This document shows, in pieces, positions 53,235 through 63,547 of a stretch of 64,000 bases of DNA. Position 1 is the first letter of the stretch. The number at the start of each line of letters is the position of its first letter. The stretch is from NCBI GenBank assembly GCA_002189035.1, contig CM007991.1, positions 2,790,001 through 2,854,000 of the forward strand, in the 5' to 3' direction. The translations under genes and the position numbers were made by a program. The notes under the pieces were generated by a model, which worked only from the letters and a program-made list of their open reading frames with translations, was not told the DNA's origin and ran no database searches. The stretch comes from Utricularia gibba. Its lineage: Eukaryota; Streptophyta; Magnoliopsida; Lamiales; Lentibulariaceae.

Positions 53235-53971
53235 ATGATGTCGTTGCCGGGTGAAGACAAGGAGATCAGAATGCCGGGTGGTGGTGGTTATGCACTGGAG
53301 ATCCCGCCGGAGAAGGCGAGAATTCTGGAGAGCTCCGGCGGGATCAAGGTTTCCAACGCCGCGAAGATAACTTACAAGGAGTGTCTAAAGAATCATGCCG
53401 CCAATATCGGTGGTAATGTCACCGATGGATGCGGCGAGTTCATGCCCAGCGGCGAGGAGGGTACGCTGGAAGCGCTGAAATGCGCCGCCTGTAGCTGTCA
53501 CCGGAACTTCCACCGGAAAGAGCCCACCGCGACCGCGATGGTCCACCCACTTCATTTCCCGGCCCCGATTCCGTCGGCTCCGATGATTCACCACCGCATC
53601 GGGGGAGCCCACTGGAACCCTATGGCCCAGCCGGTGAAAGTTGCGTTCCCCGGGGGAGGCAGCGGCGGGACGGACTCCTCCAGCGAGGAATTGAACTTCA
53701 ACACCTTCAATTCCACCCCGGTGACACCCCCCCTCCCCAGACGGCGACCAAGAAGCGGTTCCGGACGAAATTCACGGCGGAGCAGAAGGAGAAGATGCAA
53801 GAGTTCGCAGAGAAACTGGGGTGGCGAATTCCGAGAGAAGACGATTCAGAAGTCCAGCGGTTCTGCGCAGAAGTTGGCGTCAAACGCCAGGTTTTCAAAG
53901 TCTGGATGCACAACAACAAGTCTTCTTCCTCTTCGGCTTCCGCCACCAAAAAGAACCCTCAGGAACCGTAG
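53235..53971 (+). CDS. ZHD: Zinc finger-homeodomain (ZHD) transcription factor, one frameshift
   Basis: Single exon, as usual for ZHD genes. The ZF dimerisation domain is [14 protein letters not shown] then D-G-C-G-E-F-M and [16 protein letters not shown], with all Cys/His ligands. The C-terminal homeodomain is present in another frame: [16 protein letters not shown] through [15 protein letters not shown], with the stop TAG at 53969-53971. The shift lies in the proline codons at 53727-53738, where a C7 and a C4 run occur; one more C joins both domains as [13 protein letters not shown]. Roughly 245 residues after correction. ATG 53238 is equally possible as the start. Confidence 0.88.
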
Positions 53972-54218
53972 AACGTGATCCTAAATTTCTCTTGTAGTCT
54001 TTGAGTTTCATTCCTGCTTCACAGCCAGCAGCATCCCATCCCATGTTCGGTCCACGCCATCATCGTCTCCTTGTACTAAATTTGTTATCATCAAGTCCTC
54101 CAGATTCCATCCAACTCTTCGCTTTCATGCAAAATGATCCTTCATGACATATGCAAGTGAGTTCTACAGTGCGTATAAAAGAATCATAATGATAAAATAG
54201 TATCCAGTACACCATTCT

Positions 54219-54291
54219 GGGGATGTAGCTCAGATGGTAGAGCGCTCGCTTAGCATGCGAGAGGTACGGGGATCGATACCCCGCATCTCCA
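54219..54291 (+). tRNA. tRNA-Ala (AGC)
   Basis: 73 bases with acceptor GGGGATG paired to CATCTCC, D-arm TAGCTCAGATGGTAGAGC, anticodon loop CTTAGCATG (AGC) and T-arm GGGGATCGATACCCC. The A- and B-box sequences are intact, so this appears functional. A T-run follows within 20 bases (CTTTTT near 54310), a possible Pol III stop. Confidence 0.95.
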
Positions 54292-57200
54292 TTCACTAAT
54301 AAGCTGCTGCCTTTTTCATGAATTTTTAGTAGAAATGGACCACTCATTAGCGGCTCGGCCCGGCCCATTTATGCAAGGCTCGTAGGACTACCCTGATCCT
54401 CATGTGGTGGGACCTACATGCCCTTTTCCACCACCCCAAAAGAATGCTTTCTTTTGTAAAAGCAAGAGCAAGGAATCATCTAATCAGGCACGTGGTGGTT
54501 TGTAATAAAATGAGAAAAACGTTTTCATAAATGTATGCTTTTGTTTGACTCAACTACAGTGACAACCTCAAATCACGCTCGCCTTGCCCTCATAAACGTA
54601 TGCTTGCAGACATGAAGGAAGAAATGATCTACTTGTTTGAATCGTCAAGGGGAGAGTGGAATTTTTGGAGAACATCAGGAAACAGGAATGCGAATGGACA
54701 CAAGTCCCGAGGAGAATGAATGAATGTTGGTACTTTACCTTAACCTGACCTTGTAGGAATTTGAGGTGTACAATACCATCTTCTTCTTCTTCTTCCAATT
54801 TCCATGTGGTCAGCATCCAAGCTGTGTCTGCGCGCATCTTCTTCTCCTTTTCATCACTTGACATATTTAAATTAGGAAACAGTTTTTCCGACGATCAGCA
54901 GCTGCTCTGTCTTCCAACTTCTCTTTTCTCACCTGCTTCACATCGTAGAAAGTTCTGGGTAATTTTTTGAAATCGAAGCGTGTGTCCTTGGTGCTCCGTT
55001 TTGGGTTCTTGGTCACATGGAGTTGATACCTGAAAGAGAGCTAATGTTTAAGCAGTGCAATGGCAGTTGCATGGACTGAAGGAATCAAAGTGAAAAGGAA
55101 AGCTTTTAAAAAATGGCGAGATGTAAAGGTTGTTGCTACATACCACACAAAGCTGAAGCTGGCACTGAACGGATAGAGCAGCAGCCTTCTTTCTGATAAA
55201 GGGATATAAAAGGGGCAGTTGATACAGCAAATCCAAGCAAACGCAACTTTATTTGTGTGCATGTGTATGTGAATCTCCTCAGGAAAATAAAAGTAAAGAG
55301 TAAGAGTAATATTGTATACCTAATAATCAAGATTACGACTCGAAGCTTTCCAGTAGTAGACGTCCGAAGTTGTCCAAGTGGTAAACGATGGAACATTGTC
55401 TGATAACAAACCTTGTTTGCAGAAGATGCCGATGAGCTTGGTTTGATGGCGGGGTGTAATCAATGCAATGATAACCCATTTCATCTTGTAATCCCCACTC
55501 AATGCTAGAACAACCACCATGCCGGAGGTTGCTTCTTAGCATCTCAGGTAAATTAGGGTAATAAGTAGTATCTGGGAACTTTTCACTGTTGATTCTCTGA
55601 GGAAAGTGCAGATCCGTGGTGCCGGGTGAACGAAATAGTGTTGCCACTTGGAGATAGAGGAAGCAAATGGAGGATTAAAAGATGAAATGGCGTGGCCCCA
55701 GAGCGATCTTCAGACCAATCGGGCCATGGAGCTCGACAGGTCCATAAAATTCGTGAAAACAACGTAGGACACAAACCAAAACTTCTTTTTATGCACGATT
55801 CATCAAGTTAGCGGCCTGGTCCGAAAGGCCCATATGAGTTTTCAAAGCAAGCCCTGTTTGTGTTTGAATAACAGCAAGAATGCAAGATACTCAGTTCTTC
55901 TGGTGGTCCTTTGATGGTGAAGGAAAGAAGGGGTCGTGGGGATGATACGAATGAGTCGAATATTCGGTTCCATATCCATCTTGACGCCATGAATTCGTTT
56001 TCCAGGATAATATATTCTGCATCCTTCACCAACGATGGACTAACTTTTTTGGATGCTTGTTTTGTCTACGGTAAGGACTTGGGTTGCTTTCCATGACTCG
56101 CATCACTCCAAAGCAAGCCCTATGCCCCCATCTCCCCATCATTTCCTTTTTCATCTTTCACTCCCTTTTCCTTGAAAACCCTAAAAAACACAGCAAATTC
56201 ATTCTTTTACAAAGCAACACCAACTCCATGTCATGTGTTGGTTTAAGACTGATCACTACTACAATAAACGGGTGGTGGGTTTGGGGCTTTAGCATGTGCA
56301 GAATACTCCCCCCTGCTGGTTGCACTGAATGGGATATGAATAAGTGCCCTGTGGGAGTGCATGGCATGTGCTGGTAAAGTTGTGGGAGGTCCCAACAACG
56401 CATGCCTTTGAAACTAAGTAACCTGCTCCTACCCCTCCTACTCCTCCCTCTAAGGCCTCCCATTTCAGAGGAAACCCCCAGCGCAGAAGAAGATGAAGGA
56501 AATACCCATCTATCAAGACCCCCTTCCTCCAGTTTCCCCGCCATGATTGCTGATCCTTCATTGAAATCAATTATTAGTAATCAATTTAATCTAAATTTTT
56601 ATAATGTGATTCATATTTATTGTATACTTGAGATTCATGTATGTTTGTCATATCAATATCGAATATTAAATTTCAACAATTAAAACATACATTCTCAAGC
56701 ACCAGGTATCATGGTACATAGTATGAAACACCACAGGCGCTCCAGCTCTCTTTAATGCTACCATCGTAGAAGCAAAGTGGGACACAAGGGTTTGGTGTCA
56801 CTTGGGGTTTAGAAGATTTTATATTATTTTAAAATAATCAAAAAAATCGTAGATTTAATTTAAATTTTGTCAACCCAATTATCTATCGTGAATGATTTTA
56901 AATCTAAAGATGACTACTAATCATTGTTTTTTTTTAATGTAATCCAGCTAATTGGATAATTTTTTATTATTTCAGGATATTGAAATACTTTTTTTTGGAA
57001 AGGAGATGGTGAAAGGTGAGCGTGGATTGCTCAGCCCCAGTGGGGATGTGGGGCCCCCCAAACCCGACCAGATTAATGTCGTAGGCCACGTGAGGACACG
57101 CCCATAAATAAAATTATTTAAAAAAAAACTACCTGCATTTGAGAAATGTTATATATATTAGCTGGCGACTTTGAATAGTGGGCCCATCCTTCTTTCCCTC

Positions 57201-58173
57201 CAATTTATTTCTTTTTTTTAAAAAAATATATTTCTCATCAGTGACTTAGAAATACAATTATGCATGTGTAAGAAAAAAAAAAGGGATTATATTTAATATG
57301 AATTTTTTATATTGATATATGAAATTGTTATGCAGGTAAATGGTCACCGTCGGCGTCCGAGCGCAAATGGCGGAGAAGTGACGGCGACCGGATGGAGGAG
57401 CAGTCTAAATCAGCTTTTGGATTTCGGATCTGATGGGAAAGAGGCTGAACCCGGAACCCATCTGAACACCGTCTTGGGTACGGCTGTCGGAACGGCGGCC
57501 TTCACTGTTGAGAGTTGCTTGTATATACATGGCGGAGACCCACGTTTCGTTCTGATCCGACGGGAAGCGGTTTTTAAGGTCCGCCGTGTTTGTGTGGTGG
57601 GTTGTGGCTAGCAGGCCGCAAAAAGGAAACTTGTATCATCTCAGGAGTGATCCGATAGACAACAGAGATGGTGTGTGCCCAGGGTCTCGTTACTGTTTGG
57701 TTTATATTCCTAATCTTGGCGAGGAAAAACAAGCTCACAGGAGGAAGACAGGACCAAGTTGTCTGCATTTGGCGCAGCACCTTTCCCTGTCCTGGAAGCC
57801 TGCGTTTTCTGCAATAGTTGACAATGTTATGTACCCATTGACATATCCCCGGTTAGCCTGCTGTGTACGCAAAGTAAATTGATAAAAATATGTGATGGTG
57901 TCTGGGGTAGCTTCTGGTTCAGTGTATGTCGCCGGGATTTGAGCTGACCTTCATGGCGTCAGCACCCTGCCCATCACCTGCACCTGCACCTGCACATCGG
58001 GTTTCATTTTTTTAAAAAAATGATGAAAGAGAAATGGTTTACGCGGGGCCCCGCCAGGATCCCTCGCGCGATAAATCTCCCCCCTCCATCGCACAGGCTG
58101 CTTCCTCCCTCCCTCCCTCCCTCCCTCCTCCTCCGCCCGTGCTCTCTCGTTTTGCTTCGGCAGAGACTTGCAG
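54292..58173. other. Gene-poor region
   Basis: Nearly 3.9 kb without a firm gene. On the minus strand, 55028-54932 codes Y-Q-L-H-V-T-K-N-P-K-R-S-T-K and F-D-F-K-K-L-P-R-T-F-Y-D-V-K-Q between good splice sites, and about 54832-54748 codes W-M-L-T-T-W-K-L with E-D-G-I-V-H-L-K-F-L-Q-G-Q, again ended by a donor. These look like exons, but I do not recognise the protein and could not connect a start or stop. AT-rich DNA fills 56550-57340. A (CACCTG)n repeat lies at 57975-57995 and a (TCCC)n repeat at 58107-58128. Confidence 0.4.
56291..56372 (+). ncRNA. MicroRNA-like hairpin (candidate)
   Basis: Arms 56291-56310 (AGCATGTGCAGAATACTCCC) and 56353-56372 (GGGAGTGCATGGCATGTGCT) pair at 17 of 20 positions counting four G-U pairs, with three mismatches in the middle. 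A second stem, GCACT (56322-56326) with AGTGC (56343-56347), closes the loop. The fold meets plant microRNA geometry, but neither arm matches a microRNA that I know. Confidence 0.35.
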
Positions 58174-58197
58174 ATGTTTCTGTCTTCTTGTTTCTAG
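58174..58197 (+). CDS. Short first uORF of the bZIP leader
   Basis: ATG at 58174 opens seven codons (M-F-L-S-S-C-F) that end with TAG just before the sucrose-control uORF. Arabidopsis bZIP11 also has several uORFs, so this may be part of the same translational control, but it is too short for a conserved-peptide argument. Confidence 0.4.
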   Translation: MFLSSCF

Positions 58198-58203
58198 ATT
58201 TCT

Positions 58204-58329
58204 ATGCCTCCTGTTCTGAGCGAGATACTTGGCTCTGGTTTTATGCTACACTCCTCCCTCCGCCGCGGAGCCAATCTCGTTCAATCCTTCTCCGTTGTCT
58301 TCCTCTACTGGTTCTACGTCTTCTCATAA
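58204..58329 (+). CDS. Sucrose-control uORF peptide (SC-peptide)
   Basis: 41-residue upstream peptide. M-P-P-V-L-S-E-I-L-G-S-G-F-M begins it and L-V-Q-S-F-S-V-V-F-L-Y-W-F-Y-V-F-S ends it, followed by TAA. This C-terminal block is the conserved sucrose-control peptide of S1-group bZIP leaders, which stalls ribosomes when sucrose is high and lowers translation of the bZIP. It stands 42 bases before the main start codon. Recognised from family knowledge; no test of function here. Confidence 0.93.
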   Translation: MPPVLSEILGSGFMLHSSLRRGANLVQSFSVVFLYWFYVFS

Positions 58330-58371
58330 TCCATTTCTAACACCCCAGTTTGCAGATTCGTCTCCTCCTCT

Positions 58372-58802
58372 ATGGCGTCGTCCAGTGGCAACTCCTCTTC
58401 AGGGTGGGAGGGGATCTGCAGAGTCTGGTGGATCAGAGGAAGAGGAAGCGGATGGAATCGAACCGGGAGTCCGCGCGGCGGTCCAGGCTTCGGAAGCAGA
58501 AGCACCTCGATGATCTGAAGGGGCAGGTGACGCAGTTGCAGAACGAGAACGCTGAATTCTTGAGGAGCATAAGTTTGACCGCCAGAAGCTACGCTCAAAT
58601 CCAAGGCGAGAATTCCCTTCTGAGATCTCAGATGGCGGAACTGACAGAAACTCTCCGCTATCTCAACGGGATCCTCGATTCCGTCAACCACCACCACGCC
58701 CCCTCTCATCTGGGTCGCCTCTGCGACGGGCTGTACGGCGCCGCCCACCTGGGTCAACACTTCCCGATCATGGCTGCCGCCGAAATGATGTTCGATTACT
58801 GA
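58372..58802 (+). CDS. bZIP11: S1-group bZIP transcription factor (bZIP11-type), one frameshift
   Basis: Intronless, about 143 residues, as expected. M-A-S-S-S-G-N-S-S-S-G begins the protein. The basic region is R-K-R-K-R-M-E-S-N-R-E-S-A-R-R-S-R-L-R-K, followed by K-H-L-D-D-L and a leucine zipper with leucines every seven residues. The start and the basic region lie in different frames. One extra G in the runs at 58402-58413 gives G-V-G-G-D-L-Q-S-L-V-D-Q-R-K, which fits the family. Function: a nuclear energy-stress factor that forms heterodimers with C-group bZIPs and is controlled by the SC-uORF upstream. Confidence 0.9.
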
Positions 58803-59311
58803 AGTTCGCATTGTCCAATTCCAGTTTCAGGCTGCTGATCGACAGTACAAACAATAACGTGATTTTCAGTTCAGTTTTTGGAATTGGAACTGCTCCCCAG
58901 TCCCGTGTGTCTGTGAGTGTGATCTTGCCAAGTAGAAAGAAGGGCCCCACTTCTGTCTGTTTTCATTGGGCCGTCCGTGACCTTTTGGCCCAATTACGCA
59001 TATAGGGCCTTATGGTTAAAGCCCATTAAGAATATTGTAGCATTTCGTAAGTTCATTGTGATCAACCAAATGCTAATTTAGGAAATGATTTGTCTATGCC
59101 ACACAATTAATTATTTTTGGTAAGAAGCATTAAAAAATTGAACCAAACTGCGGGACCGCGACACAAGAGGGCTGAGCGCGTAGTACGTCTGTCGTGGTGG
59201 TCTCTCTTCTTCCTCCGGCTGCGGTGTCATCTTGAGTGTAGATAGGGGTTTTCTGAGCTAGAATTGTGGGCGAGCTCGGACCCAGTCAGTCGCTGGATTC
59301 TCTTCTATACT
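58803..59311. other. Intergenic with site II elements for the TLC gene
   Basis: TTGGGCCG near 58965, GGCCCAATT near 58986, and AAGCCCATTA near 59020 form a site II cluster upstream of the TLC-domain gene, with a GC-rich leader from 59150. No other coding sequence. Confidence 0.5.
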
Positions 59312-60772
59312 ATGGAGGGTTATGTGTTGGGAATTGTTGGACTTGGAGTTGTTTGCTGGACAATATTGTTTTTCGTTACAAGGAAGGCGTTTCCCAAGAT
59401 TTCTTTCGAGCTCAGCAACCGTTTTGTTTCTTCTGCACATGCTTTCGTGGCGGTTTCTCTGGCTTCTGCTTCCGTGGAGAGTTGGAGATGCCCAATTTGC
59501 CCGGTGGCCTCTGAATCATCACCAAAGCAGGTGGATCTCTGTTTCTTGTTTTTTGTTTGGAGGATTGGATAATTGAAGTTTCTGGGTTTCTGGGTTTTGA
59601 AATCGGCTTGCTGTTGGTGTTGAAGAGCGATGCTACCCTGGCTGTCCCCAGTTTCACGCATTTCTCGATTTGTTCATCCGTTGTTTTCATTCGATTTTTG
59701 TTGCCACCTGCAATACATTTCCTTTAAAAAGCTGATTGCTGCTACTGCGTGGAAGTTAAAATTCTTATATGCCCCATTTCCGTATTGGTTTTTTTTTTTT
59801 TTTTTTTTGAAGTAGCAGCTGCGACGATCAGCGATGAATATGCTTTGTCATAGGGGGAAAACGAATCTTTTTTTTTTGTGTTAAACTTCTTGTTTTACTT
59901 ACTGTCAGAGTTGAGAACTTAACCATGACTATTCTAACTGGAACAGATGCAAACACTAGCAGTGACTGTAGGATATCTGATCTATGACTCGGTGTGCAGC
60001 CTCTTTGAGAAGCAAGGTAAGCCAGACATGTTGATCCACCATTTAGTCAGCCTTGTTGGCCTTGGCGCTGGACTTTTCTACAGAAGGGTAATGTACCGGC
60101 CCCATCCTTCTTGCTAAAATAGAGCAAAAATGAATGGCAATGAATATGCTTCAAGTAGCTTTTCTCACCATTGAACGACCTTGTGCTAACAAAGTTCTTG
60201 AAATCAGTTTCCGAATATGCTTGTCTATTTGCTATGTTAAATTGTTGAAAGGCTGCGATAAATGTAGTGTGGATCAGAAATGGTGGCAGCATTGTGGATT
60301 ACTGAAGTATCCAGCCCATTCCTCCACCTCAGAGAGCTCCTTAAAGAGCTTGGAATCAAGGATACGTGGCTCAACTTGGCTGCTGATGTTAGTTGTTCCT
60401 CCTCGTATTACCATTTCTCAACCTTTTTGGGGTTCTCAGAGGAATTAGTATCTGTTTCTTGGTGTTCACTTTTTTGCAGATAGCCTTTGCAATCATCTTC
60501 ACATCAGCAAGGATGATAGGCGGACCTTATCTGACATACGTCACCCTCTCAACTCCAAACCCGCTCCTTATCAAGGTAACCTTCTTCTGACATGTCAATG
60601 TTATGGGATCGCATCCGTGGCTTCAGCTTTTTACTATTGGCATGTGTCTGCTTGGCGTTAACAGGCAATGGCTTTGGGGCTACAGCTAGTGAGTATATTT
60701 TGGGTATACAGGATTCTGAGAATGGTGAAGCTCAAGCTGGATAAATGGTTCTCCAAAAGCAAACGCCATTGA
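59312..60772 (+). CDS. TLC-domain membrane protein (TLCD4/TMEM56-like)
   Basis: Five in-phase exons (59312-59530, 59947-60087, 60268-60387, 60480-60575, 60665-60772), 227 residues. Multi-pass TLC domain as in TRAM, LAG1 and CLN8. Visible motifs: G-Y-L-I-Y-D-S-V-C-S-L-F, M-L-I-H-H-L-V-S-L-V-G-L, L-W-I-T-E-V-S-S-P-F-L-H-L-R, and I-I-F-T-S-A-R-M-I-G-G-P-Y-L. It ends with a basic tail, F-S-K-S-K-R-H, that could be an ER-retrieval-like signal. The exact role of this subfamily (lipid sensing or trafficking) is uncertain. Intact. Confidence 0.9.
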
Positions 60773-61076
60773 GATATGCAACTGCTTCCATTTATTTGGA
60801 TACTGATTAGAACCTCATTCCTCAAACTATGGCCATGCATCATTGAACCGTGGCATTCATTGTTAGTGTTAATTACAGAAAGGTTTGCGCTCTTTTATTA
60901 AAGGGATTCCTCTGTCAATTGCTTGAGAAGTATCACATGTGGAAATAATTTGAATAGAAGTGCGGCAGATAGATAATTCACATGACATTCAACACAAGAT
61001 GCCAGAATCGGGTAACCAAGTCGACCATCACATGAAAACGCCACAACAAAATAAAAGAGTTGATTCTACAGAAATC
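60773..61076. other. Short interval between convergent TLC and thioredoxin genes
   Basis: 3' untranslated ends of both genes. Nothing else seen. Confidence 0.5.
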
Positions 61077-62072
61077 TCAGGCTGTGAGGGCACCATGCTC
61101 TGTTACCTTGGCCTGCAGGACCTCCTTTTGTGCACCAACCATCCTATCGATTTCCTTTCCATCTTTGAAGAATACAAAGGTTGGCATGGCAGTAACTTGG
61201 TGCTCCTCAGCAACAGCCTGTAGATGGAAAGGGACACAGGATGAATTAGTACAACCAACAAAAAGAAAGGTTGCAACACTGGATTAACACAATGGGTTTA
61301 AAGGTGGTTGCTTACAGGGAGTTCATCAACATCAACCTTGAGAAATAGAACATGGGGTGTCTTCTTGGCGATCTCGGATAGGACAGGAGCAATGAAGCGG
61401 CAAGGCCCGCACCATGAAGCAGTGAAGTCCACCACGATCTGAGAAACAAGTTTTTACTTAGTAAATATGACCATGGATAGCCACTTCGACGTTGCACTTC
61501 AACTTGTCAGAATTACCACCAGACAAAATGGATAAGAATTACTCTGAAAAGGACCCATGATTATACGTGCGCCACTCAAGCACAGGTGAAAAATGAATCA
61601 AATATGGGGATCAAAGATCGAAACTTGAATGATATTAATGTCACTCCCAAATCAGGGCTCATCACACATGGAAAATATGGGACTCAAAAACAGTCCTCTG
61701 CCCACAAAGAAGACTTGTGAATTCTGATCAGGAAAAAAACTAAAGTAGTTTATCGTTTATGGTTAAAAGTATCCCCGCTGAACATAGACAAAAAGGAACG
61801 AATCAAACAACACCCACGAACAAGATAGTAAAACGTCACACTCTGAAAACAAACAGTAAATTTGGGATAATAGGGCACGCAAAAGAATAGCCATCGTGTT
61901 TCTCCGATTTCCGAAAACGGACTGCAGCAGGATCAAAAAACATGATAAAAACGGGGGAATTTGACCATCTCACCAACTTCAAAGCCTCAGCGCCCTTCCT
62001 CAATTGGTCTCCCCACTCCTCCACCGTGTGCACACCGATCACCTGTCCAACCAGTCCCTCCCCAGAAGCCAT
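61077..62072 (-). CDS. TRXH: Thioredoxin h
   Basis: Cytosolic disulfide reductase. Three exons (62072-61974, 61438-61316, 61217-61077), 120 residues. The N-terminus is [12 protein letters not shown]. The fold core reads [18 protein letters not shown] with the redox pair in WCGPC, then K-V-D-V-D-E-L-P and A-M-P-T-F-V-F-F-K, with the conserved cis-Pro of A-M-P-T. It ends M-V-G-A-Q-K-E and G-A-L-T-A. No transit peptide. Intron positions after exon 1 and before A-V-A-E-E match plant thioredoxin h genes. The 5'-flanking DNA to about 62640 is its promoter. Intact. Confidence 0.95.
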
Positions 62073-62641
62073 CTCTAATACCAGAAAACCGTAAGACCGA
62101 ATATGTGCGAGGGAAAATTTCATGCGAGGGGGATTCTTTTTATAGGCCCCCCACGGGCCGCTGAGATGACCGTAAAGTCCACACAATCCACCATATTTAC
62201 GAATTTTGCCACTGTACACGTAACCGATGACGCCTCTTTCCGGCAGCGGTCAAAGTCAAAGCAAATCCATGTCCCGTGAACAGTGGAGATTGAAAGATGA
62301 ACCTAGTCGCGGTCAAGGTCAACGAGAATCAATGTCCAAAAAAAAAAAGGAAATATCAATAAACCAAAGTAGGATACGTTATTAAGATAGTGTCAATACC
62401 TCGACCATAATGCACATGCCATAAATTAAATCAACTTGGCGCATCCCCATTCGCACGATTGGCATTATTATTAAATTCAATGATTTGTGTATTCTATCTG
62501 ACAGGACAAACAAATAGGAAGGGATGGTTCTTTCATTGATAGAAGAAGAACTAGAAATGGTATTCATCCTTGGTAAATGATTTCTTGTTCTAGGAAGTAT
62601 CGAACGGGATATCATTAATAATAATTGAGCTCTTACGTCAA
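62073..62641. other. Thioredoxin promoter region
   Basis: No coding sequence seen. GTCAAAG-like repeats at 62250-62330 (GGTCAAAGTCAAAGC, GGTCAAGGTCAAC) contain TTGAC-type W-boxes on the other strand, suggesting WRKY-responsive control of thioredoxin h. Confidence 0.45.
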
Positions 62642-62714
62642 TCCGTTGTAGTCTAGTTGGTTAGGATACTCGGCTCTCACCCGAGAGACCCGGGTTCGAG
62701 TCCCGGCAACGGAA
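62642..62714 (+). tRNA. tRNA-Glu (CUC)
   Basis: Acceptor TCCGTTG pairs with CAACGGA. The D-arm is TAGTCTAGTTGGTTAGGATA, the anticodon arm CTCGGCTCTCACCCGAG (CTC anticodon), and the T-arm CCGGGTTCGAGTCCCGG. All arms are perfect. TTTTG follows within 10 bases and a longer T-run within 30 (62733-62737). Confidence 0.95.
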
Positions 62715-63295
62715 GTATCTTTTGTGTTTCTTTTTCATGTCTTCGGGCATGACATTATCTTGGTGCATGGGGAGCTTTTACATTTATTTGGGTGTGTTTG
62801 GTAAAGAGTATAAAGATTGATAGTTAAATGTGAAAAGAAAAATAGAATATTTAATATATGAGATAAATTATATTTAGAATAAATCATATCATGAATATGA
62901 AATAAAATAATGAAAATAAAAAAATTAGTATAAAATTATACTGTCATATATCTTCTATTTATATACCATCTTTTATTCCTAATATAATTTATTTATGTAC
63001 CAAACACACTCTTATCTTAATGTGATATTCCGTGTATAACCCCATGATAGAAGGATATGGGAAGGATGGATTGGATTTGTAGTGTTTGTCACTTGACCAG
63101 CATGAGCCGCGCTGCCCCTTAATTAAGTAGCCCATGCGGGACTCATGGATGCATCACACCAGGCATGAAGCTCTCCCCCCAAATTTAATACATGGCTTGC
63201 CCCTTTGAACCGCCATCCATAAAACCATGTTCCTGTTTCAACTTTGGGACCAAAGCTACTGAATCTCCTAACAACTTTCCAGGCAGGAGACGTTT
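62715..63295. other. AT-rich intergenic DNA
   Basis: Mostly AT-rich to about 63000, then the leader of the small secreted-peptide gene. No other features. Confidence 0.5.
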
Positions 63296-63547
63296 ATGGG
63301 GGGTCCAGTTCTTTGGATGGTGCTGCTGCTGGTCCTGCTGCTACTGCTGATGCTTATGGTGGTGAGAGCTGCAGGGTCCGGCTTGGCAATGGCGCCACCG
63401 CCGCTGCTTTCCTTTCCATCTGAGGAGGAGCTGCTTGCCACACATGCCCAGCTGATGGCACAGGAGGACTACATCATTTGGGATCCATCCCCATATTTCC
63501 ATCACGGTGGGGTTGCTCCCGTTCCTCAAGCATCAAGACAGAGGTAA
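63296..63547 (+). CDS. Small secreted peptide precursor (candidate)
   Basis: Single-exon frame of 83 residues. It has a very strong hydrophobic signal (L-L-L-V-L-L-L-L-L-M-L-M-V-V) followed by a Ser/Ala site. The C-terminus, D-Y-I-I-W-D-P-S-P-Y-F-H-H-G-G-V-A-P-V-P-Q, has a Tyr after an acidic residue (a tyrosine-sulfation context) and a Pro-rich end, the layout of sulfated plant peptide hormones. I do not recognise a named family. The start is preceded by a G-run (M-G-G-P), so the beginning could be affected by the G/C-run errors noted elsewhere. Confidence 0.5.
   Translation: MGGPVLWMVLLLVLLLLLMLMVVRAAGSGLAMAPPPLLSFPSEEELLATHAQLMAQEDYIIWDPSPYFHHGGVAPVPQASRQR

Noticed and set aside
56158-56544. 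Minus-strand frame of 128 codons
   Set aside because: Runs through the hairpin and has no recognisable domain; probably chance.
57312-57611. Open frame of 99 codons before the bZIP gene
   Set aside because: Composition is not protein-like and it lies in promoter DNA without recognisable domains.
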